Shown here piece after piece: positions 34,126 through 42,953 of a DNA stretch of 64,000 nt. The first letter of the stretch is position 1. The number at the start of each line of letters is the position of its first letter. A model generated the notes under the pieces. The model was not told the DNA's origin. It saw only the letters and a program-made list of their open reading frames with translations, and searched no databases. Source of the stretch: G963668655 sp963668655 (GTDB lineage: Bacteria; Myxococcota_A; SURF-8); contig CAXXPQ010000003.1 in NCBI GenBank assembly GCA_963668655.2, positions 558,001-622,000 of the forward strand, in the 5' to 3' direction. A program made the translations under genes and the position numbers.

Positions 34126-34977
34126 GTGATTCTGAACAATGAAAATCTTTCCCTGGCTTCCAAGTCCAGGTACGTTTTTCCCAACGTTATCACGGCGTTG
34201 AGTTTGGTGATGGGGCTCAGTTCCTGTTTCTATTCCTTCCACGGGCATTTCGTCATGGCGGGCTGGCTGATCATGTACAGCGTCGTGCTGGACAAACTGG
34301 ACGGAAGCGCCGCCCGAGCCCTGAAGGCGTCTTCCGCCTTCGGCGTCCAGTTCGATTCGCTCTCTGACTTCGTGGCTTTCGGGATTGCGCCGGTTTTTCT
34401 GGTTTTTTCCATCTGCATCTCGGATCCCCAGGTCAACGAGGTCTTTCTAGAGAAGGAAACGCCGTTTTTCCTGTATTTCTCCCTGGTTTTCTTCGTCCTG
34501 GCTTCGGCCATGCGACTGGCGCGCTTTAATGTGACCGCTTCGGAAAACGACAATTACATGTTCGGCATGGCCACCACCGTCGCCGGGGGATTGATCTCGG
34601 CCTATGTCCTGACCTGTTACAACCATATCGAATATTCCTTTTTCGTGCGCATGCTCCAGGTGCTTCCCTACGTGCTTCTGGTTCTGGGGGGATTGGAGAT
34701 TTCCAACCTGCCGATGGAGAAATTCGCGAAAAAGAAAACGAAGTTCCTGCGTTACGTGGATTTCGCCGCTTTTTTCCTGGCTTTTCTCTGTGTATTGACC
34801 CGTAGCGTTCCCGAGTTTCTTTTGCTTGGCGCCAGTTCCATGGTGACCATCGGATTCGTGCGCGGATTCAGGGATCGGATGGATATCCATAACGGAAACG
34901 GCAAGGAAGATAACCCGTGTGAATCCAAGGAGGTTCCGGATTCCGAGACATTCGGGGGAAGGGAAATGAAGCACTGA
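34126..34977 (+). CDS. pssA: CDP-diacylglycerol--serine O-phosphatidyltransferase
   Basis: 283 residues starting at GTG (34126), 3 bp after the lipase gene. The CDP-alcohol phosphatidyltransferase signature is complete: DG-x2-AR-x8-G-x3-D-x3-D (LDGSAARALKASSAFG, then VQFDSLSD). Several transmembrane helices follow. It makes phosphatidylserine, the precursor of phosphatidylethanolamine. The length and helix order fit the Bacillus/proteobacterial type II PssA; related phosphatidylcholine synthases have the same signature but a different length and context. The tail of about 30 residues is polar. The TGA stop shares its A with the ATG of the next gene. Confidence 0.9.
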   Translation: MILNNENLSLASKSRYVFPNVITALSLVMGLSSCFYSFHGHFVMAGWLIMYSVVLDKLDGSAARALKASSAFGVQFDSLSDFVAFGIAPVFLVFSICISDPQVNEVFLEKETPFFLYFSLVFFVLASAMRLARFNVTASENDNYMFGMATTVAGGLISAYVLTCYNHIEYSFFVRMLQVLPYVLLVLGGLEISNLPMEKFAKKKTKFLRYVDFAAFFLAFLCVLTRSVPEFLLLGASSMVTIGFVRGFRDRMDIHNGNGKEDNPCESKEVPDSETFGGREMKH

Positions 34978-36158
34978 TGACGTCCGTTCGTTCGGGACTG
35001 GACCGGCTTGTCGCGGAGGATTTCCGTCGCCTGCGAGGAAAACGGGTGGGTCTGCTCACTCACCAGCCCGGCGTGGATCGTCATCTCCGTCATGCGCTGG
35101 GTCTTTTCCGTCGAAGCGATCGGGTGAATCTGGTTCGGCTCTTCGCGCCCGAGCACGGCTTTGGGGGCGAAGCCCAGGATCAGATTCAGTTGGGTCGGAA
35201 AAGTCTGGAAAAAGACCTGGAAACCGTCACGCTCTACGGCGACCGTTTCGAATCTCTCTGGCCGGATCCCGAACACCTGGCCGGGCTTGACGTATTGGTC
35301 GCCGATATTCAAGACGTAGGTTCCCGATATTACACCTATTACACGACGTTGCTCTTCTGCATGGAACGGGCCGCCTTGGTAGGTCTGCCCATATTGGTGC
35401 TTGATCGACCCAATCCCATCGGCGGACAAGCCGTGGAAGGCCCCGTTCTCCGGGAATCCATGCGTTCTTTCGTCGGCTATTACCCCCTGCCGGTGCGCCA
35501 CGGATTGACGGTGGGCGAACTGGCCCGGCTGGCTAATGAATCTTTCGGAATCGGAGCGGAATTGGAAGTCCTGCCGATGGAGGGCTGGACCGGCGACATG
35601 GGTTTTTCCGATACCGGGCTGCCTTTCGTCATGCCTTCGCCCAACATGCCTACCGAGGATACGGCTTGGGTCTACCCCGGCGGCTGTCTGCTGGAAGGCA
35701 CGAATCTATCCGAGGGGCGCGGCACCACCCGTCCCTTCGAACTGTTCGGCGCGCCCTGGCTGGACGCGGAGCGTCTGGCGGAGAAATTGACGGCGGACGA
35801 GCTTCCCGGCGTGCGGTTTCGTCCCACGCGCTTTCAGCCCACCTTCCACAAGTTCGCGGGAGAAATCTGCCGGGGTCTTCAAGTGCATGTCACGGATCGG
35901 CGGAGTTTTCTTCCCTGGAAAACCTACGTCGCCATTCTGCGCCATATCGTAAGTCATCATCCGGAATTCGACTGGCGACGGGAAACCTACGAGTTTGTCT
36001 CGGATCGTCTGGCCATCGATCTTCTGTTCGGCGATCCGGCTTTTCGCCTGGCGTTGGAGGCCGGGGCGTCCCTGGAAGAGATCGACGGTCTGCACGCGGG
36101 CCAACGAAGGGATTTCGAAGACTTGCGAAAGCGGTATTTCCTGTATCCCCGGGAGTGA
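34977..36158 (+). CDS. DUF1343 / NamZ-type exo-beta-N-acetylmuramidase
   Basis: 393 residues, overlapping the pssA stop by 1 bp. It has the DUF1343 motifs: GLLTHQPGVD, LFAPEHGF, VADIQDVGSRYYTYY, LVLDRPNPIGG, GLTVGELARL, SPNMPTEDTAWVYPG and EGTNLSEGRGTTRPFELFGAPW. The family includes NamZ, which cuts MurNAc from the non-reducing ends of peptidoglycan fragments. No clear signal peptide is seen, so the mature enzyme may act in the cytoplasm (recycling) or be exported by another route. It sits between pssA and a Ser/Thr kinase. Confidence 0.93.
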   Translation: MTSVRSGLDRLVAEDFRRLRGKRVGLLTHQPGVDRHLRHALGLFRRSDRVNLVRLFAPEHGFGGEAQDQIQLGRKSLEKDLETVTLYGDRFESLWPDPEHLAGLDVLVADIQDVGSRYYTYYTTLLFCMERAALVGLPILVLDRPNPIGGQAVEGPVLRESMRSFVGYYPLPVRHGLTVGELARLANESFGIGAELEVLPMEGWTGDMGFSDTGLPFVMPSPNMPTEDTAWVYPGGCLLEGTNLSEGRGTTRPFELFGAPWLDAERLAEKLTADELPGVRFRPTRFQPTFHKFAGEICRGLQVHVTDRRSFLPWKTYVAILRHIVSHHPEFDWRRETYEFVSDRLAIDLLFGDPAFRLALEAGASLEEIDGLHAGQRRDFEDLRKRYFLYPRE

Positions 36159-36161
36159 ATC

Positions 36162-37439
36162 ATGTCGGACGGCCAGTGGATCGGAGCCTACCGCGTGGAG
36201 CGCCGCCTGGGAGAAGGGGGGATGGCGGAGGTCTTCCTGGTGCGGAAGGATGGCCCCGGGGGACTGGCCAAACGTTGCGTGTTGAAACGCATCCGCCCGG
36301 AAAATGTCGCCGACCCCGAGTTTCGCCGCCTGTTCCTGCGCGAAGCCGCTCTGGCGTTGAACCTGCGCCATCCCAACCTGGTCCAAATTTACGGTTACGA
36401 GGAAATCGACGGAGAACCGGCGCTCGTGATGGAATACGTGGAAGGCATCACCCTGGCGGAATTTTCTAGCCTGCGCTGGGATGCATCCATGCTGGCGGAG
36501 GTGGCCCGGCAGATTTTGGAAGGGCTGCATTATCTGCATTCCCATGACGACGGACCGATTCTGCATCGGGATTTGTCCCCGGCCAATGTCATGGTGGATG
36601 GAAACGGCGTAGTGAAACTGCTTGATTTCGGCGTTTCGCGTCTTCGCCCCACCATCGCATCGGGAAAAACCGAGTTGCGGGGCACCTGGCGTTATGCCGC
36701 GCCGGAACGGAAATCGGGCGGGGCAGGAGAAGTTTCCGGTGATTTATTCTCCCTTGGATTATTGCTTCTGGACCTGGCGCTGGGTGATTTTTCTCAACCC
36801 GTGGACACGGAGGATCTTCTCGGGCGACGGCTGGAATATCTGGAAGATCCGGAGGTCAGGAGTTTTTTCAAGGAAGTGACGTCTTGGCTGTCCTTCGATC
36901 CGTCCCGAAGGCCCGGCACGGAAGAAGCCCTGGCTCGGCTTTCCGGTAAATTTTCAACGGATTCCTTCCAAGGGCGGCAACGTCTTTCGGCCCGAAGCCG
37001 TTCCATCTTGGCCAGCGAAACCGTTCAATCCACAAGCGCCGCTCGGGCCACCCGCCGTTTGCCGTCTTCTCGATCGGGAAGGCGTAACCATTCCAAAATC
37101 GCGATTTCCATACTGGCCGTGTTTCTCGTATTGATGTTTCTTGCGGTGGGAGTTCGTTTCCTTCCAAGCCTCCGGATTGGTTCCTCCGTTGATATTGCTC
37201 CTCGTTCGCCGTTGCTGGATCCGTTTCCCGCCCATCTTTCCTTGCTTCCGGTGGACGCTCGCCCGGACCGCACAGTTCGAGTGGATGGTCGCCACGTGGG
37301 ACGAACGCCTCTGGTCTTGACGCTTTCGCCTGGCCGACACGAAATTCTCTTCGATGCCAATCCACCGAAATCAAATGAAATCTCTCGCATTGTTCATCTG
37401 GCCCCGGGGCCAAACGCGGAACTGTTCATCAAAAATTAG
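36162..37439 (+). CDS. Hanks-type Ser/Thr protein kinase with membrane anchor and PEGA-like tail
   Basis: 425 residues. The kinase domain (about 6-265) has GEGGMAEVF (ATP loop), the Lys in CVLKRI, HRDLSPANV (catalytic Asp; the usual Lys is Ser, as in many deltaproteobacterial kinases) and LDFGVS. A basic linker follows, then one membrane helix (about 308-330, ISILAVFLVLMFLAVG), then an exported C-terminal domain with a PEGA-like repeat (RVDGRHVGRTPLVLTLSPGRHEI). It starts 3 bp after the NamZ gene and is the last gene of that run. The exported domain probably senses an envelope signal. Confidence 0.92.
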   Translation: MSDGQWIGAYRVERRLGEGGMAEVFLVRKDGPGGLAKRCVLKRIRPENVADPEFRRLFLREAALALNLRHPNLVQIYGYEEIDGEPALVMEYVEGITLAEFSSLRWDASMLAEVARQILEGLHYLHSHDDGPILHRDLSPANVMVDGNGVVKLLDFGVSRLRPTIASGKTELRGTWRYAAPERKSGGAGEVSGDLFSLGLLLLDLALGDFSQPVDTEDLLGRRLEYLEDPEVRSFFKEVTSWLSFDPSRRPGTEEALARLSGKFSTDSFQGRQRLSARSRSILASETVQSTSAARATRRLPSSRSGRRNHSKIAISILAVFLVLMFLAVGVRFLPSLRIGSSVDIAPRSPLLDPFPAHLSLLPVDARPDRTVRVDGRHVGRTPLVLTLSPGRHEILFDANPPKSNEISRIVHLAPGPNAELFIKN

Positions 37440-37749
37440 AGCCATCCCGATATTCGGGGTTGATTTTCCCTGTATTTCTTTATCTTTTCACATCGGCTAT
37501 TTTGTGGAAGTCCGATCATTTTTCCCATCCGTTTCCCTCCATTCTTTCATTTTTTTGGGATTTTATTCCCGAGAATCACAAAAATAATGGTGCTATCATG
37601 AAAAAAAGCATTTTTTTGGAAAATATATTTGCAATATTTGGTAAAGTTTTATAAAATTATAGTTAATAGAGGATAGTTACTCCATTCTTGGCTTGACATT
37701 TTAGTAAAGATAGTATATTTAGAATAACCATCGTCAAAGGAGAGGAAAC
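37440..37749. other. AT-rich intergenic region
   Basis: About 310 bp, clearly more AT-rich than neighbours. A small hairpin (CCCGA-TAT-TCGGG, 37446-37458) followed by GTTGATTTT may be a weak terminator of the kinase operon. A promoter lies at the right end (listed). No gene is supported. Confidence 0.5.
37693..37721 (+). promoter_or_regulatory. promoter of the MerR-like gene, with shared box
   Basis: TTGACA (37693-37698) within TTGACATTTTAGTAAAGATA, and an AT-rich -10 (TATATT/TATTTA, 37714-37721). A close relative of this 20-bp block is found at 38260, before the next gene. AAAGGAGAGGA precedes the start at 37750. Confidence 0.6.
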
Positions 37750-38241
37750 ATGGATCAGCTCTTGAACAAGACGGACTTGAAGCGCATCTCGGACAAGCAC
37801 CCGGATGGATTGTCCTCCCAGGAAATCGTGGATATTTTCCAGGCGCGCGGCATCCGTTTTTCAGAGGCCACGTTCCGGAAATACGTGCAGATGGGATTGG
37901 TGGAACGATGCAAGCGTGTGGGACGCAAGGGAAAACACCGGGGCAGCCACGGCCTTTATCCCATCAGCACCGTGGCGCGCATCAATTCCATAAAAAAAAT
38001 GATTTCCGGCGACCTGACGCTTGAACAACTTCGGGGCTCCTATTTTTCCATGCGCCAGCGCATGGAGGAAGCGGAACGGATCATTCAGGAAGTGCGCGAA
38101 GAAATGAAAAAACAGAAGGATTCCAAGGGGAAAAAGGAACGTCAGGACGTTCTGCTCACCCGTGAAATGGAAACCCTGCAAAAAAACGCTCAGCGGGTGA
38201 CCACCATGCTCCAGAAACTGGAAAACACGTATCTCGGCTGA
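37750..38241 (+). CDS. MerR-like DNA-binding regulator
   Basis: 163 residues. The N-terminal winged-helix region resembles MerR: LSSQEIVDIFQARGIRFSEATFRKYVQMGLV is the HTH and first wing (quoted here only in part: SEATFRKYVQMGLV is the recognition part), and the second segment HGLYPISTVARINSIKKM follows. The C-terminal half is a long coiled coil rich in Lys/Glu, as in MerR dimers. There is no effector-binding domain and no metal Cys set. It is followed by a sigma-region-4-like gene with a related promoter box, suggesting joint control. Confidence 0.8.
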   Translation: MDQLLNKTDLKRISDKHPDGLSSQEIVDIFQARGIRFSEATFRKYVQMGLVERCKRVGRKGKHRGSHGLYPISTVARINSIKKMISGDLTLEQLRGSYFSMRQRMEEAERIIQEVREEMKKQKDSKGKKERQDVLLTREMETLQKNAQRVTTMLQKLENTYLG

Positions 38242-38259
38242 TTTCAGGGATTTTCCCTA

Positions 38260-38288
38260 TTGACATTTAGGTAAGAAGAGGCCATAAA
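38260..38288 (+). promoter_or_regulatory. promoter of the sigma-4-like gene, with shared box
   Basis: TTGACA (38260-38265), 17-bp spacer, CATAAA (38283-38288). The block TTGACATTTAGGTAAGAAGA is like that at 37693. Confidence 0.6.
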
Positions 38289-38315
38289 CACTCCCGGATG
38301 AAAAGGAGTCTTGCC

Positions 38316-38816
38316 ATGAACGCGGAACGAGACGCCGTTGTGAACAAGATAGGAGAGAAGCACCCCATGGAAGCTCAAGCGCTGTCCGCGAAAAAAAAGG
38401 GAAACGGGCGAAAGAAAATCAGCCAGAAACAGCTTGAACTGGAGCGTTTACGCGCGGAAAACAATGATCCGGAGATGACGGAACTGATTCGGATCATGGA
38501 TTACATGCGCCCGCACAGTCGCAAGGATTGTCAGAAAGGCCACCGCCCCTGCCTGTTCGTTTCCTGCAAACATCACCTTTACCTGGATGTCAATACCGAA
38601 ACGGGAACCATCAAATACAATTTCCCGGACATCAGCCTGTTCGAGATGAAGGAAACCTGCGCTCTGGATGTGGCCGATCGAGGCGGAATCACGCTGGAGG
38701 AAGTGGGCGAGATCCTCAATCTCACTCGCGAGCGTATCCGGCAGGTGGAAGTCAAGGGGCTTTCCAAACTCCGGCACCATTCCCGGAAAATCAATCTGAA
38801 GGACTTTTTCACCTGA
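38316..38816 (+). CDS. sigma-factor region-4-like DNA-binding protein
   Basis: 166 residues from ATG 38316, chosen because AAGGAG lies 7 bp before it (an upstream in-frame ATG at 38298 does not have one). The C-terminal 50 residues are a sigma-70 region 4: [31 protein letters not shown] is the classic form (key part: [11 protein letters not shown]). The middle carries a Cys/His group ([16 protein letters not shown]) that may bind a metal. Region 2 (the -10 binding and core-binding part) is missing, so it is not a full sigma factor. It could guide RNA polymerase or act as a repressor/anti-partner. A basic N-terminus precedes the Cys/His segment. Confidence 0.8.
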   Translation: MNAERDAVVNKIGEKHPMEAQALSAKKKGNGRKKISQKQLELERLRAENNDPEMTELIRIMDYMRPHSRKDCQKGHRPCLFVSCKHHLYLDVNTETGTIKYNFPDISLFEMKETCALDVADRGGITLEEVGEILNLTRERIRQVEVKGLSKLRHHSRKINLKDFFT

Positions 38817-38862
38817 TCGAAATCGGCCGGGAATTTGACCGGCGCGTCCAATCGTGATAAAA

Positions 38863-38904
38863 GGGAAGAACTCGGTTATTTTATTCGGGTTTTTCCCTTT
38901 TTTT
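38863..38904 (+). terminator. rho-independent terminator
   Basis: A stem of about 12 bp (GGGAAGAACTCG with CGGGTTTTTCCC, two G-U pairs), loop of about 11 nt, then seven T. It is 46 bp after the sigma-4-like gene. Confidence 0.75.
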
Positions 38905-38955
38905 ATTGCATGCGGGCAAAAGCCGTCGGAAATCCGAAGAAATTGGAAAATTGTG

Positions 38956-38984
38956 TTGATCCTTGAGCCGACTTGAACTATTTT
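38956..38984 (+). promoter_or_regulatory. possible promoter of the zinc-ribbon/TPR gene
   Basis: TTGATC (38956-38961), 17-bp spacer, TATTTT (38979-38984), 40 bp before the ATG. Confidence 0.35.
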
Positions 38985-39024
38985 ACCGGGAAGATTTACC
39001 GAAGCTCGATCCAGGGATAACTCC

Positions 39025-41607
39025 ATGAAGGCGAAATGCAAAAGCTGCGGCGCGCGTTTTCGTTTCGATGAAGCGAAGGTACAACAGCGCGCTCTGGTGA
39101 ATTGTCCCGCCTGCAAGGCGCGGATGATTCTCCAGCAGGATCCGAATTCCGCCGAACCGAATTTCATCGTCATTCCGATCGACGAAGCACAATCGCCTCC
39201 GCCCTCGCCGAAAGCGTCGGAGGAGGAACCTGCATCGGCCGGACGACAATCGGAACCGCATCTCGGCGAAGAGGAGCCCGAGTACGGCGACGGGATGGGA
39301 TTGCCCCAGGAATTGTTCGACAGTTCCATGCCTTCCTACGAACTGGACGAGCCCGTTCGTCCCACGCCCAAGGCCGCCACGCGACCCGAGATTCCGGAAA
39401 TCGCTTCAGGACCACCGGAACTTCGCAGAAAACCCCAGGCCCCTCCGGCAGCGTCCGCTCCCGTTTCCGTTCGGCCCCATGCCCAGACCCCGAACCGACC
39501 GGCTTCCGGCACGGTTTCATTGGAGGAGGAAGAGGATCCATCCGATTTCAGCCGGGAATTCATTTCCGGATCGCGATCCGAGGATTGGCAGGGTTCGGAA
39601 AGTTCCGCTTCCGCCAAAAAGCGTCTCCCTCGCAGGCGTGAACCTGCGCGAGTGATGGGACAGGGCGTACCGGAAAAGGAACCGAGCCGATTGCCTCTCT
39701 TGCTTGGAGGGGGAGCGGCGGTGATCGTCCTCGCGCTTCTGCTCTCGTTTCTGATTCCCAAGCTGCTGGACGGAACCGGCGGAGACGACAAAGGCGCCGT
39801 ACAGAAAGTGGTTCATCCCGGGGAGAAATTCATCGATGAACTGGCGAAGAAGCACAAGAACATAGAAGGAACCGCCATGCAGCTCGTCAAGGCGGCGGAA
39901 CTGGTTTTTCATAACGATACGGAAAACAGCTATGCCAAGGCCAAGGAAGGTTTCGAAAAGGCCCTGGTGCTGGATCGCGACAATCCGGAGATTATCGTCC
40001 GTTACGTGGAAAGCACGTTGCGTCTCCATGGCCGGATGAAGAATATGAAGGAGATTCAGAAACTTCTGGATCTCATCGACTACGGATTCACCCAGAGCAA
40101 GAACAGCAGCGCTCTGCATCGGGCCATGTCCGGAGTATATCTTTCCATCGGCCAGCTTCTACGCGCACGGGAGGAGGCGGAACTGGCCTTGCGAATGAAT
40201 CCCCACGACATGGAAAACATCGTGGCGCTGGGCCGGGTGATGGTGAAGCTGAACCCGGATAAAACCGTGGAACTATTGAAGGATATCGTCAACAATCCCC
40301 AGACGCCGCTTACGGCCATCAAACCCCTGGCGGATGCCTATAAATCCCTTGGGCGTTTCGCTCTGGCGGAGAAAGCTTATAAACTTAGGGCGGAATTGGA
40401 TCCCCAGTCCTGCGAACTCTGCGAGACTTTCGGGGAACTGTATACATCGTTGGGTATGTACGAGGAAGCCGAAAAGATCTATATGGATCTGGCGGAGAAG
40501 CGAAAGGACATTCCGGCGGGCAAACTGGGCGTGGCGCACGTCAACTGGGTCGCCGGGGCCGAGTTGGACAAGTGTTTGAATATCCTGAACGAATTCACGG
40601 ACGAACAGGTGTCCAAGTTTTCCGTGCCGGACCGGGTGAAACTGCATACCGCCAAGAGCCATTACACCATCCTTCAGGGAGATGTCACTGCGGCCAATCT
40701 GGAGTGCGAAAAAGCCATGGCGCTCGACCGCAACGATCCGCTGGCCCGGTATCAGGTCGTCCTGACGCGCCTGCACCGCGAAATCATCTCTCCGGACGAA
40801 CACAAGGAAATGCAGGGGCTTTTGGAATCTTTGGAACTGGATATTCCCACGCAGCCGGAAATATGGGTGCTGCACGGCATCTTCGCCAAGAAAAACGGGG
40901 ATCTGGAAGCGGCCATTACGCATTTCAAGCGCGCCATGCGGGAATCTCCCGCCTACTATCATGCGTACATGCTTCTGGCCAAAATGTACATCGAGGCGGT
41001 CAACTACAACGACGCCTTCACCACCATCGAGAAACTGCTTGGATTCTATCCGGGGTACTGGCGCGACCATCCCGATATGAATTATTACACGGAAAAATTC
41101 GACTACGAGGAAGACTTCCTGAAAGAGCTTTTCAAAGTGGAAGAAACCAAGGTGGACCGGGATCGGAAGTACAAAGTAATCGGCCTGACCGCCTATCTGT
41201 TCGGGAAAACCGAAGAGGCCCGCAAGGCTTTTCAGGAAGTTCTGCGCAACACCCGCGAACATCAGAAGACCAACCTGCTTCTGGCCGTTCTGGATGTTCG
41301 CCAGGAACGCTACCGGGACGCCGTCCATCATCTTTCGGTGGTTTTCAACAAGGATCCGGACAACGCCATGGCCAATTTGCTGATGGGCGACATCGAGGAC
41401 CGGCAGGACAATCGCGAAGCGGCCATCCGACGGTTCCGGCGACTGGTTTCGGTGCATCCACGATCTACGCCCATTCTTGCGCTGCTTTCGATCTTCCTCT
41501 CCGCCGAGGGCAATGCCGAAAATGCGAAGGAACTGGCCCGGACCGCCTACCGTCTGGATCCGGATTCCCTTCCGGTCCGTTACGCGCGGTATTATTCTGA
41601 AATCTGA
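39025..41607 (+). CDS. zinc-ribbon / multi-TPR membrane protein
   Basis: 860 residues of the same build as the 1,223-residue protein encoded at 22879-26550: an N-terminal MJ0042-type zinc ribbon (CKSC at 5-8, CPAC at 27-30), an acidic/Pro-rich disordered region (35-215), one membrane helix near 225-245 (LLLGGGAAVIVLALLLSFLI), then about 600 residues of TPR repeats outside the membrane. It has no GYF-like domain. Probably a scaffold for an envelope complex, with the zinc ribbon on the cytoplasmic side. It is followed 48 bp later by purD but is functionally unrelated to it. Confidence 0.88.
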   Translation: MKAKCKSCGARFRFDEAKVQQRALVNCPACKARMILQQDPNSAEPNFIVIPIDEAQSPPPSPKASEEEPASAGRQSEPHLGEEEPEYGDGMGLPQELFDSSMPSYELDEPVRPTPKAATRPEIPEIASGPPELRRKPQAPPAASAPVSVRPHAQTPNRPASGTVSLEEEEDPSDFSREFISGSRSEDWQGSESSASAKKRLPRRREPARVMGQGVPEKEPSRLPLLLGGGAAVIVLALLLSFLIPKLLDGTGGDDKGAVQKVVHPGEKFIDELAKKHKNIEGTAMQLVKAAELVFHNDTENSYAKAKEGFEKALVLDRDNPEIIVRYVESTLRLHGRMKNMKEIQKLLDLIDYGFTQSKNSSALHRAMSGVYLSIGQLLRAREEAELALRMNPHDMENIVALGRVMVKLNPDKTVELLKDIVNNPQTPLTAIKPLADAYKSLGRFALAEKAYKLRAELDPQSCELCETFGELYTSLGMYEEAEKIYMDLAEKRKDIPAGKLGVAHVNWVAGAELDKCLNILNEFTDEQVSKFSVPDRVKLHTAKSHYTILQGDVTAANLECEKAMALDRNDPLARYQVVLTRLHREIISPDEHKEMQGLLESLELDIPTQPEIWVLHGIFAKKNGDLEAAITHFKRAMRESPAYYHAYMLLAKMYIEAVNYNDAFTTIEKLLGFYPGYWRDHPDMNYYTEKFDYEEDFLKELFKVEETKVDRDRKYKVIGLTAYLFGKTEEARKAFQEVLRNTREHQKTNLLLAVLDVRQERYRDAVHHLSVVFNKDPDNAMANLLMGDIEDRQDNREAAIRRFRRLVSVHPRSTPILALLSIFLSAEGNAENAKELARTAYRLDPDSLPVRYARYYSEI

Positions 41608-41655
41608 CGACCCGCTCTGTCGCTGGCGGTTCGCAACGTCGATCTGGAGGCTCTC

Positions 41656-42927
41656 ATGAACGTGATGCTGATCGGGGGCGGAGGGCGGGAGCACGCCCTG
41701 GCCTGGAAAATCGCCCAAAGTTCCCAAGTGGAAAAACTGTACGTCGCGCCGGGAAGCGACGCCATCGCCCGGGTGGCTGACTGTGTTCCCATCAAAGCGA
41801 ACGATATCGAGGCCCTGGCCGATTTCGCCGTGGAATATTCGGTGGATCTGACCATGGTCGGTCCCGAGGATCCGCTGACCGGCGGGATCGTGGACGCCTT
41901 TAAAGAACACGGGCTTGCCATTGTCGGTCCTACGGCCGCCGCCGCCCGCCTGGAAGGCAGCAAGATCTTCGCCAAGGAATTGATGGCCAAATACGACATT
42001 CCCACTGCCGCTTTCCGCACGGCTTCCACCCTGGAAGAGGCGCGAGCCGCCGCCAGGGAACTCGGTCTGCCCCTGGTGGTGAAGGCGGATGGACTGGCCG
42101 CCGGAAAGGGCGTGCTTTTATGCCACGATCGGGAGGAACTGGATGCCGCGCTGCAACTGGTGATGGCCGAGCGCAAGTTCGGAGCCTCCGGCGACCGGGT
42201 GGTGATCGAAGAACTGCTTGACGGTGAGGAAGCTTCGTTCATCGCGTTTACGGACGGAAAGATCGTGCTTCCCATGGCGAGCAGCCAGGATCATAAACGA
42301 GCCTTCGACGGCGATCAGGGCCCCAATACCGGCGGGATGGGAGCCTATTCCCCGGCGCCGGTGGTGGATGCCGCCATGCACGAGCGGATTCTTTCCGAAG
42401 TGATGCGTCCCACCGTCACGGCCATGGAGAAGGAAGGTTGTCCGTTTTCCGGCGTGCTGTATGCGGGCGTGATGATCCGAGACGGCGTGCCGTATGTGCT
42501 TGAATTCAACGCGCGTTTCGGAGATCCCGAGACTCAGCCCATCATGGCGCGTCTGGAAAGCGACCTGGTGGATCTGTTGCAGGCCACGGCGAAAGGCGAA
42601 CTGTCCGGTATCGAAGCGAAGTGGAATCCCAAAGCCGCCGTCTGCACGGTCATGGCTTCGGGCGGCTATCCGAACGGATACGAGAAAGGTCACGTCATTT
42701 CGGGCATCGAGGGTGCGGAGAAAATGGAAGACGTGGTGGTTTTTCACGCGGGCACGAAACGGGATGGAGAGAACTGGATCAACACCGGCGGCCGGGTTCT
42801 GGGTGTGACGGCGCTGGGGGCGAACGTGGAGGAAGCCGCGGGGCGTTCCTATGAGGCCGTGGAGAAAATCAACTGGAAAAACGTGCATTACCGCACGGAT
42901 ATCGCCAAGAAGGCCTTTGGGCGCTAG
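41656..42927 (+). CDS. purD: phosphoribosylamine--glycine ligase
   Basis: ATP-grasp enzyme of purine synthesis: PRA + glycine to GAR. 423 residues, a typical length. Motifs: MLIGGGGREHALAW at the start, GPEDPLTGGIVDAF, LVVKADGLAAGKGV, and the C-terminal YVLEFNARFGDPETQP. It starts a tight group with purE, tsaC and trmN; CTGGAGG precedes the ATG. Confidence 0.97.
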   Translation: MNVMLIGGGGREHALAWKIAQSSQVEKLYVAPGSDAIARVADCVPIKANDIEALADFAVEYSVDLTMVGPEDPLTGGIVDAFKEHGLAIVGPTAAAARLEGSKIFAKELMAKYDIPTAAFRTASTLEEARAAARELGLPLVVKADGLAAGKGVLLCHDREELDAALQLVMAERKFGASGDRVVIEELLDGEEASFIAFTDGKIVLPMASSQDHKRAFDGDQGPNTGGMGAYSPAPVVDAAMHERILSEVMRPTVTAMEKEGCPFSGVLYAGVMIRDGVPYVLEFNARFGDPETQPIMARLESDLVDLLQATAKGELSGIEAKWNPKAAVCTVMASGGYPNGYEKGHVISGIEGAEKMEDVVVFHAGTKRDGENWINTGGRVLGVTALGANVEEAAGRSYEAVEKINWKNVHYRTDIAKKAFGR

Positions 42928-42953
42928 ATCTTGATATGAAGGAGAACCGATTG

